Positions 1 through 9,143 of a stretch of DNA of 64,000 nt are shown here, piece after piece. The stretch covers positions 223,023 to 287,022 of the forward strand of contig CAIQHF010000012.1 of assembly GCA_903871605.1 (NCBI GenBank), in the 5' to 3' direction. Origin of the DNA: an uncultured Sphingomonadaceae bacterium (GTDB lineage Bacteria; Pseudomonadota; Alphaproteobacteria; Sphingomonadales; Sphingomonadaceae). The notes below the pieces were generated by a model, which saw nothing but the letters and a program-made list of their open reading frames with translations, did no database searches and was not told the DNA's origin. Numbering within the stretch: the stretch's first letter is position 1; each line of letters begins with the position of its first letter. The translations under genes were made by a program, and so were the position numbers.

Positions 1-1497
1 GGCGCGGTGATGGGCGTGCCCGCGCATGACCAGCGCGATCTCGACTTCGCGCGCAAATATATGCTGCCGGTGCCGCGCGTCGTTGCCGCCGACGGCGAGG
101 CGGACAAGCCGATCCACGACGAGGCCTATACCGGCCCCGGACGCTTGGTGAACTCGCGCTTCCTCGATGGCATGACCGTCGACGAGGCCAAGGCGGCGGT
201 GATCGCGCGCGCCGAGGCCGGGGGTTGGGGCCAGGGCACCACGGTCTGGCGGCTGCGCGACTGGGGCGTCTCACGCCAGCGCTATTGGGGCACGCCGATC
301 CCGATCATCCATTGCGCGACCTGCGGCCCCGTTGCGGTGCCGCGCGACCAGCTGCCCGTCGTGCTGCCCGAGGACGTCAGCTTCGACAAACCCGGCAATC
401 CGCTCGACCATCATCCGACATGGAAGCATGTCGCATGTCCGACCTGCGGCGGCGCCGCGCGGCGCGAAACCGATACGTTCGACACCTTCGTCAATTCGTC
501 CTGGTATTTCCTGCGCTTCGCCAGCCAGCCCGCGGACAGGGCGTTCGACCCGAAGGTCGTCGCGCAGTGGCTCCCCGTCGGCCAATATATCGGCGGCGTC
601 GAGCATGCGATCCTCCACCTGCTCTACGCGCGCTTCTGGACGCGCGCGCTGCAGCGCGTCGGCAAGATCGGTTTCGCCGAGCCCTTCGCCGGACTCTTCA
701 CGCAGGGCATGGTCACGCACGAGACCTATCAGGCGCCCGACGGCCGCTGGCTGTCGCCCGAGGAAATCCGGGACGGCGTCGTGATCGGGACGGACGAGCC
801 GGTGACCATCGGCCGCATCGAGAAGATGTCGAAGTCGAAGAAGAACACGGTCGATCCGACCGCGATCATCGACCAATATGGCGCCGACGCCGCGCGCTGG
901 TTCATGCTCTCCGACAGCCCGCCCGAGCGCGATCTCGAATGGTCCGAGGCGGGAATCGAGGGCGCGTGGCGCTTCGTCCAGCGCGTCTGGCGGCTGGCGA
1001 GCGATCGCGCGCCTGCAGAGGGGCGCGACATCGCGATCGACCGCCGGCTGCACAAGACGATCGCCGGCATCGCCACCGACATCGAGGCATTGTCGTTCAA
1101 CAAGGCGGTCGCCAAGCTGTTCGAGCTGGTCGGTGCGCTCGAGAAGGCGGCGCCGAGCGCCTCGCGCGCCGAGGCGATCGACGGTCTGCTGCTGCTGGTC
1201 GCGCCGATGATCCCGCATGTCGCCGAGGAAGGCTGGCAGCTGCGCGGTCATGACGGCCTGATCGCGCTCGCCGCCTGGCCTGCGGTTGATCCCGCGCTGC
1301 TGATCGACGACGAGGTGACGATCGCGATCCAGGTCAACGGCAAGCTGCGCGACACGCTGACGGCACCCAAGGGCGCCGACAGGTCGGTACTCGAGGCAAT
1401 GGCGCGCGGATCGGACAAGATCGTCGCCTTCCTCGAGGGGCGCGAGCCCAAGAAGGTGATCGTCGTGCCCGACCGACTCGTGAATCTCGTCGCATGA
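1..1497 (+). CDS. leuS: Leucyl-tRNA synthetase, C-terminal part (5' end outside window)
   Basis: Class I aminoacyl-tRNA synthetase that charges tRNA-Leu in the cytoplasm. The reading frame is already open at base 1, and 498 residues are visible. They include the end of the editing domain (VPAHDQRD), two Cys-x2-Cys pairs of the zinc-ribbon type (CATCG, CPTCGG), the KMSKS signature loop near bases 823-837, and the alpha-helical anticodon-binding and C-terminal domains. The stop codon overlaps the lptE start by 4 bp (ATGA), so the two are probably translated together. The identity is secure; only the N-terminal half is missing. Confidence 0.97.
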   Translation, partial: GAVMGVPAHDQRDLDFARKYMLPVPRVVAADGEADKPIHDEAYTGPGRLVNSRFLDGMTVDEAKAAVIARAEAGGWGQGTTVWRLRDWGVSRQRYWGTPIPIIHCATCGPVAVPRDQLPVVLPEDVSFDKPGNPLDHHPTWKHVACPTCGGAARRETDTFDTFVNSSWYFLRFASQPADRAFDPKVVAQWLPVGQYIGGVEHAILHLLYARFWTRALQRVGKIGFAEPFAGLFTQGMVTHETYQAPDGRWLSPEEIRDGVVIGTDEPVTIGRIEKMSKSKKNTVDPTAIIDQYGADAARWFMLSDSPPERDLEWSEAGIEGAWRFVQRVWRLASDRAPAEGRDIAIDRRLHKTIAGIATDIEALSFNKAVAKLFELVGALEKAAPSASRAEAIDGLLLLVAPMIPHVAEEGWQLRGHDGLIALAAWPAVDPALLIDDEVTIAIQVNGKLRDTLTAPKGADRSVLEAMARGSDKIVAFLEGREPKKVIVVPDRLVNLVA

Positions 1498-2000
1498 CGC
1501 GCGGCGCCGCGCTGCTGCTGCCGCTGCTGCTGGCGCCGCTTGCGGGGTGCGGGCTGCATCCGCTCTACGAGGGGGGCACGCACGGGGTCGTCGCGCAGAA
1601 GCTGGCGCAGATCGAGATCGAGCCGATCGCGGGCCAGTCTGGCTGGCTTATGCGCAATGCGCTCTCCGACCGGATCGGGTCCGCGGGGCACGACACCGCG
1701 CGCTACAAGCTGATCGTCGAGCTCGACGACAAGATCATCGGGCTGGGTATCCGATCGGACAATACGGTGACGCGCGAGCGTCGGACGCTGCGCGCGCGTT
1801 TCCGGCTGGTGACGGCCGACGCCGAGGGCACGACGCTGCTCGACGCCAGCGCCGGTTCGGACGCGGGAATCGATGTGGTCAGCTCGGATTATGCGACCGT
1901 CGCCGCCGAGCAGACCGCGCTCGAGAATCTGACGAGCGAGGTTGCCGACCAGATCGTCGCACGCGTCGCGATCTTCGCGCGCCGCACGCAGGGCCGCTGA
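1494..2000 (+). CDS. lptE: LPS-assembly lipoprotein LptE
   Basis: Outer-membrane lipoprotein that plugs the LptD barrel during delivery of lipopolysaccharide to the cell surface. The 168-residue product has a lipoprotein signal: a short hydrophobic stretch ending in the lipobox LAGC, with Cys19 as the lipidation site, followed by GLHPLYEGG, typical of alphaproteobacterial LptE. The leuS-lptE-holA order is conserved in this class and supports the call. The start overlaps the leuS stop. Sequence conservation in the family is low, so context and lipobox carry much of the assignment. Confidence 0.88.
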   Translation: MTRGAALLLPLLLAPLAGCGLHPLYEGGTHGVVAQKLAQIEIEPIAGQSGWLMRNALSDRIGSAGHDTARYKLIVELDDKIIGLGIRSDNTVTRERRTLRARFRLVTADAEGTTLLDASAGSDAGIDVVSSDYATVAAEQTALENLTSEVADQIVARVAIFARRTQGR

Positions 2001-2016
2001 GCGATGGACCGCTGAC

Positions 2017-3039
2017 ATGGCAAAGAGCGCCGCGATCGAGCGCGCGCTCGATCGCATCGATCCTGCGATCCGCTGCTATCTTCTCTACGGCGCCGACGAA
2101 TCGGGATCGCGCGCGCTCGCCAGGCGGCTCGAGATCGCGATGGGCGCCGAGGCCGAGCGGATCGACCTCGAGCCCACGCGGCTGGTCGCCGACACCGCGC
2201 TGCTCGCCGACGAGGCGGCGTCGATGTCGATGTTCGGCGGTGCGCGTCACATCCGCGTCGAGGGCGTCACCGATAGCTGCCTGGCCGCGGTCGAGGCGCT
2301 GATGGAGGCGCCCGCCGCGGGCAACCCCGTGGTGCTGATCGCGGGCGCGCTCAAGAAGGACGCCAAGCTGGTCAAGCGGCTCGATGCCGACAAGGCGGCG
2401 ATGACCTTCCAGAGCTGGCCGCCCAGCGACGCCGATTTCGACCGGCTCGCGGTCCAACTCGGCCGCGAGCAGGGGCTGCGCATCGACGAGGACATTGCGC
2501 GGCGCCTGGCGGAATCCGCCGAGGGCGATCGCGCGGTGCTCGCCTCGGAGATCGTCAAGCTCGCGCTTTACGTCGATGCCGCGCCCGAGCGGCCGGTCGC
2601 CGTGACGCACGCGCAGTTTGACGCGATCACCGCGGGCAATGGCGAGGCGGATCTGTCGCGTTTCGTCGATGCGGTGACGGGGGGAGATCCGGCCAGGCTC
2701 GAGGCAGAGCTCGCGCGGCTCGCGGGCGAGGGCCAGGAAGGCATCACGCTGGTCCGCGCGCTGTTGCGCCGGCTGCTGCCGATGGCGGCGGCGCGCGCCG
2801 AGCTTGACCGGGGCGCCTCGCCCGGCATGGCGACCGAGCGCCACGGCCGCGCGATGGCGCTCAAGGATCGCAAGGGGCTCGAACGCGATGTCGTGCGCTG
2901 GCCCGCGGCGCGGATTGCGCGTGCGATCGAGCGATTGGGAGCGCTCGATCGCGAGCTGCGCCACACCGCGGGCGCCGGCACGATCGCGGCGGACGCGGAG
3001 TTCTTCGCGATCGCGCGCGCGGCCGGCCGGCGGCGCTAG
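2017..3039 (+). CDS. holA: DNA polymerase III, delta subunit
   Basis: Clamp-loader subunit that opens the beta sliding clamp; cytoplasmic replication protein. I start it at ATG 2017 (MAKSAAIERALDRID, 340 residues). The frame is open further upstream, but that stretch is arginine-rich shadow sequence overlapping lptE. The N-terminal RecA-like fold (CYLLYGADESGS), the middle region containing VVLIAGALKKDAKL and the C-terminal helical domain fit HolA. It is convergent with parB, and the two genes share the tetranucleotide CTAG at 3036-3039 as their stop codons. Confidence 0.93.
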   Translation: MAKSAAIERALDRIDPAIRCYLLYGADESGSRALARRLEIAMGAEAERIDLEPTRLVADTALLADEAASMSMFGGARHIRVEGVTDSCLAAVEALMEAPAAGNPVVLIAGALKKDAKLVKRLDADKAAMTFQSWPPSDADFDRLAVQLGREQGLRIDEDIARRLAESAEGDRAVLASEIVKLALYVDAAPERPVAVTHAQFDAITAGNGEADLSRFVDAVTGGDPARLEAELARLAGEGQEGITLVRALLRRLLPMAAARAELDRGASPGMATERHGRAMALKDRKGLERDVVRWPAARIARAIERLGALDRELRHTAGAGTIAADAEFFAIARAAGRRR

Positions 3040-3923
3040 ATCTTCTCGCCGCTCAGCCGCTGGCAGATCATGTCGAGCTGGTCGAGCGACGAATAGCCGA
3101 GCGTCACCACCCCGCCCTCGCCGGCATGGCTGATCCTGACGCTCAGCCCCAGCATGTCGCCGAGCTGGCGCTCGAGCGAGGCGATATCGGCATCCGCCGC
3201 CGGCGCCGCCTTTGGCCGTGCCGCGCCGCCTGCCGTCTTGTCCTTCGTCGCGCGTGCGAGCCGCTCGGTGTCGCGCACCGACAGCCCGCGGCGGATCACC
3301 TCGGCGGCGAGCGCCTGCGGGTCGGCGGCGGTGATCAGCGCGCGTCCATGCCCCATTGAGAGCTCGCCCCGCGCCACCGCATCGCGCACCGACTGCGGAA
3401 GGTCGAGCAACCGCAACAGATTGGCGACATGGCTGCGCGACTTGTGGACGAGCTTGCCGAGCTCCTCCTGGCTATGCCCGAAATCAGAGATAAGTCTATG
3501 AAAAGCCTCGGCTTCTTCAATCGCATTGAGGTCCGCGCGCTGGATGTTCTCGACGATCGCTATCTCGAGCGTCTCGGTGTCGGTGAACTCGCGGACGATC
3601 GCGGGGATGTCGTGCAGCCGGGCGCGCTGCGATGCCCGCCAGCGGCGTTCGCCTGCGACGATCTGGTATCCGGTGCCCCGGCGGCGCACGACAATCGGCT
3701 GGAGCACGCCGCGTTCGGCGATCGATTGGGCGAGCTCGTCGAGCTTGTCCTCGTCGAAGTGGCGGCGCGGCTGGTCGGGATGCGGATGGATGTCGGCGAT
3801 CGACAGCGTGCGGATGTTGAGCCCGCGCGGATCGCCGACCGAGATGCGATCGACCTCGCCCATCAGCGCCGACAGCCCGCGGCCGAGCCCCGCCGGCTTG
3901 CGGCGCGTCGGATCGAGGCTCAT
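3036..3923 (-). CDS. parB: Chromosome-partitioning protein ParB
   Basis: CTP-dependent DNA clamp that loads at parS sites and spreads along origin-proximal DNA. The 295-residue protein begins MSLDPTRRKPAGLGRGLSAL, the usual alphaproteobacterial start, so I reject the upstream in-frame extension to 4100, which is a shadow of parA. The CTP-binding box GERRWRAS and the helix-turn-helix segment (SQEELGKLVHKSRSHVANLL) are visible. Its start overlaps the parA stop by 4 bp. Three candidate parS sites lie downstream in the window at 5269, 7082 and 9006. Confidence 0.97.
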   Translation of the reverse strand: MSLDPTRRKPAGLGRGLSALMGEVDRISVGDPRGLNIRTLSIADIHPHPDQPRRHFDEDKLDELAQSIAERGVLQPIVVRRRGTGYQIVAGERRWRASQRARLHDIPAIVREFTDTETLEIAIVENIQRADLNAIEEAEAFHRLISDFGHSQEELGKLVHKSRSHVANLLRLLDLPQSVRDAVARGELSMGHGRALITAADPQALAAEVIRRGLSVRDTERLARATKDKTAGGAARPKAAPAADADIASLERQLGDMLGLSVRISHAGEGGVVTLGYSSLDQLDMICQRLSGEKI

Positions 3924-4705
3924 GCCGCCGCCCGCGTCGGCAGCGGCAGGCGCGCCATCAGTTCGCGCGCGAGACCGATATAGGCCTCCGAGCCCGAGCA
4001 GCGGTGATCGTAGATCAGCGCCGGCATGCCGTGGCTCGGCGCCTCGGACAGGCGAACGTTGCGCGGGATCACCGTCTCGAACACCAGCTTGCCGAGACAT
4101 GCGCGGACATCCTGCGCGACCTGTTCGGACAGACGGTTGCGGCGATCATACATGGTCAGCGCGACGCCGAGGATCTGCAGCGCGGGATTGAACCGCGCAC
4201 GCACCTGCTCGATCGTCTGGAGCAGCTGGCTCAATCCCTCGAGCGCGAAGAATTCGCACTGGAGCGGGACCAGCAGCGAGGCCGCGGCGCTCATCGCGTT
4301 GATCGTCAGGAGCCCGAGCGACGGCGGGCAATCGATCAGCATGACGTCCCAACGCCCTGCCGGAACCGCGTCGAGCGCGAGATCGAGCCGGTGCGTGCGG
4401 CGCTCCATGTCGACCAGCTCGATCTCCGCCCCCGACAGGTCGACCGTCGAGGCGACAAGATCGAGCCGCGGCACCTTGGTGGCGATCGCCGCCTCGACGA
4501 CGCTGCACTGGCCGACGAGCAGATCGTAGCTCGAGCGCAGCCGGTCGGCGCGGTCGACGCCCAGGCCCGTCGAGCAATTGCCCTGCGGATCGAGATCGAT
4601 CAGCAGCACCTTCCAGCCCATCGCCGCGAGCGCGGTGCCGATGTTGATCGCGGTCGTCGTTTTGCCGACCCCGCCCTTTTGATTGGCCACTGCGATACGA
4701 ATCAT
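3920..4705 (-). CDS. parA: Chromosome-partitioning ATPase ParA
   Basis: Deviant Walker-type ATPase that moves ParB-parS complexes across the nucleoid. The 261-residue product starts MIRIAVANQKGGVGKTTTAI; the deviant Walker A motif KGGVGKTT lies at residues 10-17 and LIDCPPSLG forms the Walker B region. It sits in the canonical order mnmE-mnmG-rsmG-parA-parB. Its start overlaps the end of rsmG by 4 bp and its end overlaps parB by 4 bp, indicating one operon. It is full length with no anomaly. Confidence 0.97.
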   Translation of the reverse strand: MIRIAVANQKGGVGKTTTAINIGTALAAMGWKVLLIDLDPQGNCSTGLGVDRADRLRSSYDLLVGQCSVVEAAIATKVPRLDLVASTVDLSGAEIELVDMERRTHRLDLALDAVPAGRWDVMLIDCPPSLGLLTINAMSAAASLLVPLQCEFFALEGLSQLLQTIEQVRARFNPALQILGVALTMYDRRNRLSEQVAQDVRACLGKLVFETVIPRNVRLSEAPSHGMPALIYDHRCSGSEAYIGLARELMARLPLPTRAAA

Positions 4706-5295
4706 CGAGCCCGTCTCCGCCGAACGCCGGTCGCAAGCACGATGGCGGCCTCGGGATCCGTCCGGCTGGCAACGAGGCGAAAATCACCCTGCCATGTCTT
4801 GCGTGCCTCCGCCAGTTCGGATGCGGCGGATTGGCCCTTGGGAAGCACCCAAAGCGTCTCGTCGTCGGCCAAGTGGCTGGCCATCGTGAACAGCCGGTCG
4901 AGCGACGCGACCGCGCGCGCGGTGATCGCGGCGACGGGCGGAAGCGTGACGCGTTCGACCTTGCAGCCATGGACATGGACGTGATCGCCGATGCCGAGCG
5001 CATGACGGGCACCGTCGAGAAAGGCGGCGCGCTTGGCGCGGGGTTCGACCAGATGGCAGGGATCGGCGCGGACGCATCCCAGGACTAGGCCGGGGAACCC
5101 ACCGCCCGATCCGATGTCGACAAGGACGCCCGCCGGCAAAAGCGGGGCCAGCTGTAGCGAATCGGCGAGGTGACGCTCGTCGAACGCCACAACCGAACTT
5201 TCGGAAATCAGGTTTTGCTCGCGGGATTCGGCGAGGACGAGCGCCTTGAGCTGCGCCAGTCTCTCTTCGGTTTCACGTGGAACATCGCCGGGCAT
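4702..5295 (-). CDS. rsmG: 16S rRNA (guanine-N7)-methyltransferase RsmG (GidB)
   Basis: SAM-dependent methyltransferase that modifies the conserved G527 of 16S rRNA. The SAM-binding loop VDIGSGGGFPGLVLG and the preceding HLADSL motif are present. I choose ATG 5295 (MPGDVPRETEERL, 197 residues), which begins one base after the mnmG stop; a GTG start at 5307 would overlap mnmG. A parS-like palindrome (5269-5284) lies inside the first codons, so the residues VPRET are the translation of the ParB site. Confidence 0.93.
   Translation of the reverse strand: MPGDVPRETEERLAQLKALVLAESREQNLISESSVVAFDERHLADSLQLAPLLPAGVLVDIGSGGGFPGLVLGCVRADPCHLVEPRAKRAAFLDGARHALGIGDHVHVHGCKVERVTLPPVAAITARAVASLDRLFTMASHLADDETLWVLPKGQSAASELAEARKTWQGDFRLVASRTDPEAAIVLATGVRRRRAR
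5269..5284. promoter_or_regulatory. parS-like ParB-binding site 1
   Basis: The sequence GGTTTCACGTGGAACA matches the parS consensus (TGTTnCACGTGnAACA) except at the first base. It is embedded in the 5' end of rsmG, about 1.3 kb from parB. The central CACGTG core and both GTT/AAC arms are intact. Confidence 0.85.
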
Positions 5296-5296
5296 G

Positions 5297-7072
5297 TCAG
5301 GCGACACGGCGCTGGCTTGCGACGAGCAAGGCGGTTAGCGCGGCCGGCGTCACTCCGGGTATCCGCGCGGCCTGGTCGATCGAGGCTGGCCGCGACAGGC
5401 TGAGCCGCTCGATCATCTCGCTCGACAGCCCGGGGATTGCGGCGAAGTCGAAATCGCGCGGGAGCGCGCGCGACGATGACAGCAGCCGCTGGGCGGCCGC
5501 CTGCTCGCGCTCGACATAGGGGGCATAGCGGCGATCGATGCGAAGTTCGTCGACGATGTCGGCGCCTAGCGCGGCCCAAGCCGCGTCCTCGGCGATCCGC
5601 CGTTCCGCGGTCGCGTTGTCGATATCGCCCGCCGAGTCGATCAGCCCGCGCCCCGAGGCGCGGCGTTGTTGGCGATCCCGGAGCGCGTCGGCACGTGCAT
5701 CGGAGAGCGCGCCGCTGGCCAGCGCGGCCGATCCGAGCCGCGCCTCGGCATTGTCGGCCCGAAGATGGAGGCGGTGTTCGGCGCGCGCGGTGAGCATCCG
5801 ATAGGGCTCGGTCACGCCCTGGAGGGTCAGGTCGTCGATCAGCACGCCGATATAGCTGCTGCTTCGCGCGAAGCACACCGCATCACGTCCCGACACGGCG
5901 GCGCCTGCGGAAAGGCCCGCGGCAAGACCCTGCGCGGCGGCCTCCTCATAGCCCGTCGTGCCGTTGATCTGGCCGGCAAGATAAAGACCGGGCAGCCGGT
6001 CGACCTCGAGCGAAGGCGAGAGCACGCGCGGATCGACATGATCATATTCGACCGCGTAGCCCGGGACCACGATCTCGGCCGATTCGAGCCCGTCGATCGT
6101 CCGGACGAAATGCTCCTGGACGTCCGCAGGCAGCGAGGTTGAGATGCCGTTAGGATAGATCAGGCGGCCGGAGCGCGTCTCGGGCTCGAGGAAGATCTGA
6201 TGGCCATCGCGGTCGCCGAACCGGCGCACCTTATCCTCGATCGACGGGCAATAGCGCGGCCCCCGCCCCGCAATGTCGCCGCTGTAGAGCGGCGACCGGC
6301 CGAACGATTCGCGGATGACATCGTGCGTCGCGGCGTTGGTGCGGGTGATGCCGCAGAATAATTCGGTGCGACCCGCGGCCGGGCGGGGTTCGACCGATAG
6401 GGACCAGTTCGCGCGGTCCGAGGCTTGGCGTGTGAGTCGGCTCCAGTCGATGCTGCCCGCATCGAGCCGCGGCGGCGTGCCCGTCTTGAGCCGCGCGATC
6501 GGAAGCCCGAGATCGCGGACCTGGCGGGAGAGCCGGTGCGCGCCGGCTTCCCCGATCCGCCCGCCGTGCTCGCGATGCTCGCCGCGGAACAAGCGACCGC
6601 CGAGAAATGTGCCCGTGGCGAGGATGACCGCGCGCGCGGCAACCGATCGGCCATCGGCGAGCGCGACGCCGGCGATGCGATCGCCGCGCAGCGCGAGTCC
6701 GACGACCTCCCCCTCGCCGATCGTCAGCGACGGCAACGCACCGAGCCGCCGCTGGATCGAGGCGCGATAGAGATCACGGTCCGCCTGCACGCGCGGCCCA
6801 TGTACGGCGGGGCCCTTGCTCGCATTGAGCATGCGGCGATGGATGGTGGCATCGTCGGCGGCCGGCGCGATCAATCCGCCGAACACGTCGACCTCGCGGA
6901 CCAGATGACCCTTGCCGACGCCGCCGATCGCAGGATTGCACGACATGGCGCCGATGCCCGCGCGGTCGATCGCGAGCAACAGCACCGAGCATCCCATGCG
7001 CGCGGCAGCGGCGGCCGCCTCGCAGCCGGCATGGCCTCCACCGACGACGATGATGTCGTACCGGTCGCTCAT
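5297..7072 (-). CDS. mnmG: tRNA uridine-5-carboxymethylaminomethyl synthesis enzyme MnmG (GidA)
   Basis: FAD-dependent partner of MnmE that makes the cmnm5 modification on wobble U34 of certain tRNAs. I start at ATG 7072 ([20 protein letters not shown], 591 residues); the upstream in-frame stretch is only the translation of the parS region. The Rossmann motif [10 protein letters not shown], the SCNPAIGG motif and the C-terminal helical domain are all seen. The gene lies between mnmE and rsmG, as in most bacteria. A parS-like site fills most of the 25-bp gap to mnmE. Confidence 0.96.
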   Translation of the reverse strand: MSDRYDIIVVGGGHAGCEAAAAAARMGCSVLLLAIDRAGIGAMSCNPAIGGVGKGHLVREVDVFGGLIAPAADDATIHRRMLNASKGPAVHGPRVQADRDLYRASIQRRLGALPSLTIGEGEVVGLALRGDRIAGVALADGRSVAARAVILATGTFLGGRLFRGEHREHGGRIGEAGAHRLSRQVRDLGLPIARLKTGTPPRLDAGSIDWSRLTRQASDRANWSLSVEPRPAAGRTELFCGITRTNAATHDVIRESFGRSPLYSGDIAGRGPRYCPSIEDKVRRFGDRDGHQIFLEPETRSGRLIYPNGISTSLPADVQEHFVRTIDGLESAEIVVPGYAVEYDHVDPRVLSPSLEVDRLPGLYLAGQINGTTGYEEAAAQGLAAGLSAGAAVSGRDAVCFARSSSYIGVLIDDLTLQGVTEPYRMLTARAEHRLHLRADNAEARLGSAALASGALSDARADALRDRQQRRASGRGLIDSAGDIDNATAERRIAEDAAWAALGADIVDELRIDRRYAPYVEREQAAAQRLLSSSRALPRDFDFAAIPGLSSEMIERLSLSRPASIDQAARIPGVTPAALTALLVASQRRVA

Positions 7073-7081
7073 GGCCGATGC

Positions 7082-7097
7082 TGTTTCACGTGGAACA
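7082..7097. promoter_or_regulatory. parS-like ParB-binding site 2
   Basis: TGTTTCACGTGGAACA, a full 16-bp match to the parS consensus, lies in the 25-bp gap between the mnmE stop and the mnmG start. It is the best of the three sites in the window. Confidence 0.92.
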
Positions 7098-8393
7098 TCA
7101 TTTTCCCAAGCAGAATCGGCCAAATAGCGCGTCGAGCATGGCCTCTACATCGCCACCGCCGATTAGCCCACCCAGATGGACGCGCGCCAGCCTGACATGC
7201 TCGGCGACGATGACCGGATCGTCGGTTGCGCGGGCGGAGCCGAGATGGTCACGGACCTGAGCCAGCGCGTCGCGATAGCGGCGATCGAGCGCGACCTCGC
7301 CCTCCCCGGGAAGCAACGCCGCGCAGGCGGCGATCATCCGCGCACGCAGGGCATCGAGGCCATGCGGCGCAAGCGCGGAGACGGGCACGGCACCGGCTCG
7401 CGGCGGCGCGAGGTCGGCTTTCGCAGAGACCGCGATGATATGGCGCGCGTCGTCGCCGTCTCCTGCCAGATCGAGCACGAGATCGGCGGTCTGTTGCTCG
7501 CGCCGGGCCCGGGCGACGCCGATCGCCTCGATCGGATCCGACGAATCGCGAAGCCCGGCGGTGTCGATCAGCACGATCGGCATGCCGCCCAGCGAGAGCG
7601 GCCGCTCGATCGCGTCGCGCGTCGTTCCTTCGATCGCGGATACGATCGCGGCCTCCGCGCCGACGAGCGCGTTGAACAGCGTCGACTTGCCCGCATTGGG
7701 CGGTCCGACGATGGCGACACGCAGGCCATCGCGCAGCCGCTCGGCGGGCGGCATCGCAAGCGCCGCACCGATCTCGCCGGCGAGCGAGGCGATCGCTGCG
7801 CGCTGGACATCGGTGTCGACGGCGACGTCTTCGCCATCATAGTCGATCCCGGCCTCTATCGCGGCGGCGAGCCCGGTCAGCCGGTCGAGCCATCCCGCCA
7901 GCTGGCGGCCGAGCACGCCGTCGGCGCGTCGCAGCGCCTCGCGATGCTGGCTTTCGGTTTCGGCGGCGAGCAAATCGGCGAGCCCCTCGACAGCGCTGAG
8001 ATCGAGCCGGCCGTTGAACAGCGCACGGCGCGTGAATTCGCCGGGCTCGGCGAGCCGCAGACCGAGTGCCGCGAGCGCGGCGAGCGTTGCCGCGACGACG
8101 GCACGGCCGCCGTGAAGGTGGAGCTCGGCAATATCCTCGCCCGTCGCGGTGCCCGGCCCCGGCAGCCACAGCAGCATCGCATGGTCGAGCAGTTCGCCCT
8201 GCGAATCGCGGATCCGGCGGTGGCATGCCTGGCGCGGCGGCGGAAGGCGGCCGGCAAGCGCCTCGAGCGCGCGCGCGGCATCGGCGCCGCTGATCCGGAC
8301 GATCGCGATCGCGGCCGGCGGCGCACCGCTCGACAGCGCATAGATGGTATCGCCGGCGGGGTCCGCCGAAGCCGCGCTATTTGGTCGTGGCAC
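7098..8393 (-). CDS. mnmE: tRNA modification GTPase MnmE (TrmE)
   Basis: GTPase that works with MnmG in U34 tRNA modification. The 431-residue protein has an N-terminal formyl-THF-binding domain, a helical domain, and an inserted G domain with P-loop GPPNAGKST and G3 DTAGLRD. Where the G4 motif NKxD is expected I read AKAD. The C-terminal end is CLGK rather than the usual CIGK, keeping the functional Cys. GTG 8393 is the only reasonable start ([20 protein letters not shown]); it overlaps the end of the upstream small gene by 17 bp. Confidence 0.95.
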   Translation of the reverse strand: MPRPNSAASADPAGDTIYALSSGAPPAAIAIVRISGADAARALEALAGRLPPPRQACHRRIRDSQGELLDHAMLLWLPGPGTATGEDIAELHLHGGRAVVAATLAALAALGLRLAEPGEFTRRALFNGRLDLSAVEGLADLLAAETESQHREALRRADGVLGRQLAGWLDRLTGLAAAIEAGIDYDGEDVAVDTDVQRAAIASLAGEIGAALAMPPAERLRDGLRVAIVGPPNAGKSTLFNALVGAEAAIVSAIEGTTRDAIERPLSLGGMPIVLIDTAGLRDSSDPIEAIGVARARREQQTADLVLDLAGDGDDARHIIAVSAKADLAPPRAGAVPVSALAPHGLDALRARMIAACAALLPGEGEVALDRRYRDALAQVRDHLGSARATDDPVIVAEHVRLARVHLGGLIGGGDVEAMLDALFGRFCLGK

Positions 8394-8610
8394 CCATATT
8401 GTCCAGCATCTGGCGCCACATCGACATGCCGGCCTCGCCCATTGGCGACCAGCTTTGCATCATCGACTGGATCGTCTCGGGTGTGATCCCCTGATCGATC
8501 GCGGCGCGCATCTTGGCGAGATAGGTCTCGTGCAACGGGCCGAGATCGGGAAGCCCCAGGAAGCGCCGCGCCTCCTCCGGCGTGCAGTCGACGTCGACCG
8601 TGATCTTCAC
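8377..8610 (-). CDS. Small conserved protein, DUF6489-like
   Basis: A 77-residue acidic protein starting at GTG 8610 (MKITVDVDCTPEEARRFLG). A GGGGAG ribosome-binding site about 10 bases upstream supports this start over longer in-frame options. It resembles small sphingomonad/alphaproteobacterial proteins annotated DUF6489, with the TPEEARRFLGLPDL motif and a C-terminal MWRQML helix. The function is unknown. It directly precedes and overlaps mnmE, so it may belong to the same transcript. Confidence 0.75.
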   Translation of the reverse strand: MKITVDVDCTPEEARRFLGLPDLGPLHETYLAKMRAAIDQGITPETIQSMMQSWSPMGEAGMSMWRQMLDNMGATTK

Positions 8611-8642
8611 CGTTTGGTGCTCCCCAATGCGAGTGCCAGGAC

Positions 8643-9143
8643 TTAGACGATTTCGATCACCGCGTCCGCTGTCAAATCGGCGAGCAACGCGTGCATGGTC
8701 GCGCGCGGGATCGCGACGCATCCTTCGGTCGTGTCGCCGTCACGCAGGTGCAGGAAGATCGCGCTGCCTGCGCCGCTTTGCGGCGGCGAGTCATTGTGCC
8801 CAAGGACGAGGACGGCATCGTAGAGCGCGTCGTCGCGCCACAATCGCTCGGCGGAGTGCGGATGCGGATGATGGACGGGGCGATTATAGGCGGGATCGGC
8901 GGGCGCGTCGGACCAGCCATCCTCGGGCCGCAGCCAGCGCCACGGCAGCCAGGTGGGTGGCGCGAACCCGCGATCGGGTCGCAACAGTGCCGCGCGGATC
9001 GGCCATGTTCCACGTGGAGTATGTCCATCGCCCTCGATCTTGCGCGCCGCGTCGCACGGGCCTGTCCGCCCAATCGCGCAGGCGACCGAGACGTCGCCGT
9101 AGCGCAGCGTCAGCGCCTCGGTATCGACGACGATCCGCCTCAC
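8643..9143 (-). CDS. L,D-transpeptidase (YkuD-like) family protein
   Basis: Probable peptidoglycan L,D-transpeptidase-type enzyme of the COG3786 kind, 166 residues from GTG 9143. The catalytic-type block is near the C-terminus: LHLRDGDTTEGCVAIP contains the expected Ser/Thr-x-Gly-Cys nucleophile region, preceded by VLGHND. No signal peptide is apparent with this start, which is unusual for a cell-wall enzyme. The GTG overlaps the ribA stop (GTGA), indicating translational coupling. A parS-like site (9006-9021) lies inside the coding region. Confidence 0.8.
   Translation of the reverse strand: MRRIVVDTEALTLRYGDVSVACAIGRTGPCDAARKIEGDGHTPRGTWPIRAALLRPDRGFAPPTWLPWRWLRPEDGWSDAPADPAYNRPVHHPHPHSAERLWRDDALYDAVLVLGHNDSPPQSGAGSAIFLHLRDGDTTEGCVAIPRATMHALLADLTADAVIEIV
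9006..9021. promoter_or_regulatory. parS-like ParB-binding site 3 (imperfect)
   Basis: TGTTCCACGTGGAGTA keeps the CACGTG core and the left GTTC arm, but the right arm deviates (GAGTA instead of GAACA). It lies within the L,D-transpeptidase gene, 1.9 kb from site 2. Confidence 0.65.
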
